64,000 nucleotides of DNA, taken from contig OZ026597.1 in NCBI GenBank assembly GCA_964020085.1, positions 11,174,944-11,238,943 of the forward strand, in the 5' to 3' direction. Positions 61,201 to 64,000 of the stretch are shown piece after piece (the stretch's first letter is position 1; each line of letters starts with the position of its first letter). A program made the position numbers and the translations under genes. This DNA is from Micromussa lordhowensis. Lineage: Eukaryota > Cnidaria > Anthozoa > Scleractinia > Lobophylliidae. Under the pieces are notes generated by a model, which was not told the origin of the DNA, did not search any database, and was given only the letters and a program-made list of their open reading frames with translations.

Positions 61201-64000
61201 GTTTATTTTGCGCCAACAATGGCAGGTGTTTGTTTATTTTGCGCCAACAATGGCAGCTGTTTGTTTATTTTGCGCCAACAATTGCAGCTGTTTGTTTATT
61301 TTGTGCCAACAATGACAGCTGTTTGTTTATTTTGCGCCAACAATGGCAGCTGTTTGTTTATTTTGCGCCAACAATGGCAGCTGTTTGTTTATTTTGCGCC
61401 AACAATGGCAGCTGTTTGTTTATTTTGCGCCAACAATGGCAGCTGTTTGTTTATTTTGCGCCAACAATGGCAGCTGTTTGTTTATTTTGCGCCAACAATG
61501 GCAGCTGTTTGTTTATTTTGCGCCAACAATGACAGGTGTTTGTTTATTTTCCGCTAATAATGACAGCTGTTTGTTTGTTTTGTGCCAACAATGACAGCTG
61601 TTTGTTTATTTTGCGCACACAATGGCAGCTGTTTGTTTATTTTGCGCCAACAATGGCAGCTGTTTGTTTATTTTGCGCCAACAATGGCAGCTGTTTGTTT
61701 ATTTTGCGCCAACAATGGCAGCTGTTTGTTTATTTTGCGCCAACAATGGCAGCTGTTTGTTTATTTTGCGCTAACAATGACAGCTGTTTGTTTATTTTGC
61801 GCCAACAATGAATGCTGTTTGTTTATCTTGCGCCAACAATGGCAGCTGTTTGTTTATTTTGCGCCAACAATGGCAGCTGTTTGTTTATTTCGCGCCAACA
61901 ATGGCAGCTGTTTGTTTATTTTACGCCAACAATGGCAGCTGTTTGTTTATTTTGCGCCAACAATGGCAGCTGTTTGTTTATTTTGCGCCAACAATGACAG
62001 CTGTTTGTTTATTTCGCGCCAACAATGGCAGCTGTTTGTTTATTTTGCGCCAACAATGACAGCTGTTTGTTTATTTTGCGCCAACAATGGCAGCTGTTGT
62101 TTATTTTGCGCTAACAATGATAGCTGTTTGTTTATTTTGCGCCAACAATGACAGCTATTTGTTTATTTCGCGCCAACAATGGCAGCTGTTTGTTTATTTC
62201 GCGCCACCAAAGGCAGCTGTTTGTTTATTTTGCGCCAACAATGGCAGCTCTTTGTTTATTTTGCGCCAAAAATGGCAGCTGTTTGTTTATTTTGCGCGAA
62301 CAATGGCAGCTGTTTGTTTATTTTGCGCCAACAATGGCAGCAGTTTGTTTATTTTGCGCCAACAATGGCAGCTGTTTGTTTATTTTGCGCCAACAGTGAC
62401 AGGTGTTTGTTTATTTTGCGCTAATAATGGCAGCTGTTTGTTTATTTTGCGCCAACAATGGCAGCTGTTTGTTTATTTTGCGCCAACAATGGCAGCTGTT
62501 TGTTTATTTTGTGCCAACAATGACAGCTGTTTGTTTATTTTGCGTCAACAATGGCAGCTGTTTGTTTATTTTGCGCCAACAATGGCAGCTGTTTGTTTAT
62601 TTTGCGCCAACAATGGCAGCTGTTTGTTCATTTTGCGCCAACAATGGCAACTGTTTGTTTATTTCGCGCCAACAATGGCAGCTGTTTGTTTATTTTGCGC
62701 CAACAATGGCAGCTGTTTGTTTATTTTGCGCCAACAATGGCAGCTGTTTGTTTATTTTGCGCCAACAATGGCAGCTGTTTGTTTATTTTGCGCCAACAAT
62801 GGCAGCTGTTTGTTTATTTTGCGCCAACAATGGCAGCTGTTTGTTTATTTTGCGCCAACAATGGCAGCTGTTTGTTTATTTTGCGCCAACAATGGCAGCT
62901 GTTTGTTTATTTTGTGCCAACAATGAAAGCTGTTTGTTTATTTTGCGCCAACAATGACAGCTGTTTGTTTATTTTGCGCCAACAATGGCAGCTGTTTGTT
63001 TATTTTGCGCCAACAATGGCAGCTGTTTGTTTATTTTGTGCCAACGATGACAGCTGTTTGTTTATTTTGCGCCAACAATGGCAGCTGTTTGTTTATTTTG
63101 CGCCAACAATGGCAGCTGTTTGTTTATTTTGCGCCAACAATGGCAGCTGTTTGTTTATTTTGCGCCAACAATGGCAGCTGTTTGTTTATTTCGCGCCAAC
63201 AATGGCAGCTGTTTGTTTATTTTGCGCCAACAATGGCAGCTGTTTGTTTATTTTGCGCCAACAATGACAGGTGTTTGTTTATTTTGCGCTAATAATGACA
63301 GCTGTTTGTTTATTTTGCGCCAACAATGGCAGCTGTTTGTTTATTTTGTGCCAACCATGACAGCTGTTTCTTTATTTTGCGCAAACAATGGCAGCTGTTT
63401 GTTTATTTTGTGCCAAAAATGACAGCTGTTTGTTTATTTCGCGCCACCAAAGGCAGCTGTTTGTTTATTTTGCGCCAACAATGGCAGCTGTTTGTTTATT
63501 TTGCGCCAACAATGGCAGCTGTTTGTTTATTTTGCGCCAACAATGGCAGCTGTTTGTTTATTTTGCGCAAACAATGACAGCTGTTTGTTTATTTTGCGCC
63601 AACAATGGCAGCTGTTTGTTTATTTTGCGCCAACAATGGCAGCTGTTTGTTTATTTTGCGCCAACAATGACAGCTGTTTGTTCATTTCGCGCCAACAATG
63701 ACAGCTGTTTGTTTATTTTGCGCCAACAATGGCAGCTGTTTGTTTATTTTGCGCTAACAATGACAGCTGTTTGTTTATTTTGCGCCAACAATGGCAGCTG
63801 TTTGTTTATTTTGTGCCAACAATGACTGCTGTTTGTTTATTTTGCGCTAACAATGACAGCTGTTTGTTTATTTTGCGCCAACAATGGGAGCTGTTTGTTT
63901 ATTTTGTGCCAACAATGACAGCTGTTTGTTTATTTTGCGCCAACAATGGCAGCTGTTTGTTTATTTTGCGCCAACAATGGCAGCTGTGTGTTTATTTTGC
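52208..64000. repeat. Array 3, copy 2: 31/32-bp minisatellite, runs off the window
   Basis: The 32-bp subfamily occupies about 52208-54220 and the 31-bp subfamily continues to the last base. The gctgttagctg junction recurs at least seven times between about 54715 and 56915. Other variants (gcgctaataatgacag, gacacctg) form further long-range patterns. No end of the array and no return to 32-bp units is reached. Confidence 0.95.

Larger units (their letters stand above)
36263..64000. repeat. 27-kb macro-repeat, copy 2 (truncated by the window end)
   Basis: It repeats copy 1 in order and orientation. Array 1 is shorter (about 12 units against 57), array 2 is shorter (about 37 against 58), and array 3 exceeds 11.8 kb without ending. 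The gene parts keep offsets near 26.0-26.1 kb from copy 1. Confidence 0.9.

Noticed and set aside
28690..63825. Dozens of plus-strand open frames of 60-280 codons with a 31-residue period (CLFCANNGSCLFILRQQWQL)
   Set aside because: They are the 31-bp unit read through three frames in turn. Overlapping frames of equal quality exist everywhere in the array and each ends at random unit variants.

Overview
The window looks like nuclear DNA of a cnidarian, most likely an anthozoan of the coral or sea-anemone type. The main reason is a multi-copy peptide precursor with GLW-type peptides, dibasic cleavage sites and amidation glycines. AT-rich DNA, spliceosomal introns with GT..AG borders, AATAAA signals, foldback/MITE-like repeats and huge minisatellites also point to a metazoan genome. 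There are no operons, bacterial ribosome sites, tRNAs, rRNAs or CRISPR arrays that I can see.

Region 1 (1-8920) holds one convincing gene on the minus strand (1611-2690): a 359-residue secretory precursor releasing eight identical cysteine-bracketed GLW peptides and one four-cysteine variant. Its downstream flank and part of its coding sequence are duplicated about 6.3 kb away (6329-8871). Only a 59-bp shard of the peptide gene survives there. The rest of this region is repeats and unassigned DNA.

Region 2 (8921 to the window end) is a tandem repeat of a very large unit, period about 27.3 kb. Copy 1 is about 8921-36262; copy 2 starts about 36263 and runs off the window. Each unit is ordered: a 27-bp minisatellite (array 1); a divergent pair of multi-exon genes; a second 27-bp minisatellite related to the first (array 2); and a 31/32-bp minisatellite of 9 kb or more (array 3). 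The arrays fill well over a third of the window, and the many long open frames inside them are artefacts of repeat length.

In the gene pair, the minus-strand gene has an exon with a ParB-like fold. It is followed by exons whose order of motifs fits a beta-class (N6-adenine/N4-cytosine type) DNA methyltransferase with its catalytic motifs lost. An in-frame stop separates the two parts in both copies, and copy 1 also has a frameshift. The plus-strand side begins about 1 kb away with an acidic N-terminal gene, then an isolated BRCT/Dbf4-like exon. After these comes a gene with the hallmarks of the DUF7869 family (RNase H/transposase-like, D..N..NKN and GHTHEDID motifs) ending in a small barrel-like C-terminal domain. 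A transposase-like protein beside a decayed DNA-modification protein suggests a domesticated or decaying mobile element; this is inference. The two copies are nearly identical apart from array lengths and a few insertions. Real tandem duplication and false joining of two haplotypes by the assembler must therefore both be kept in mind.
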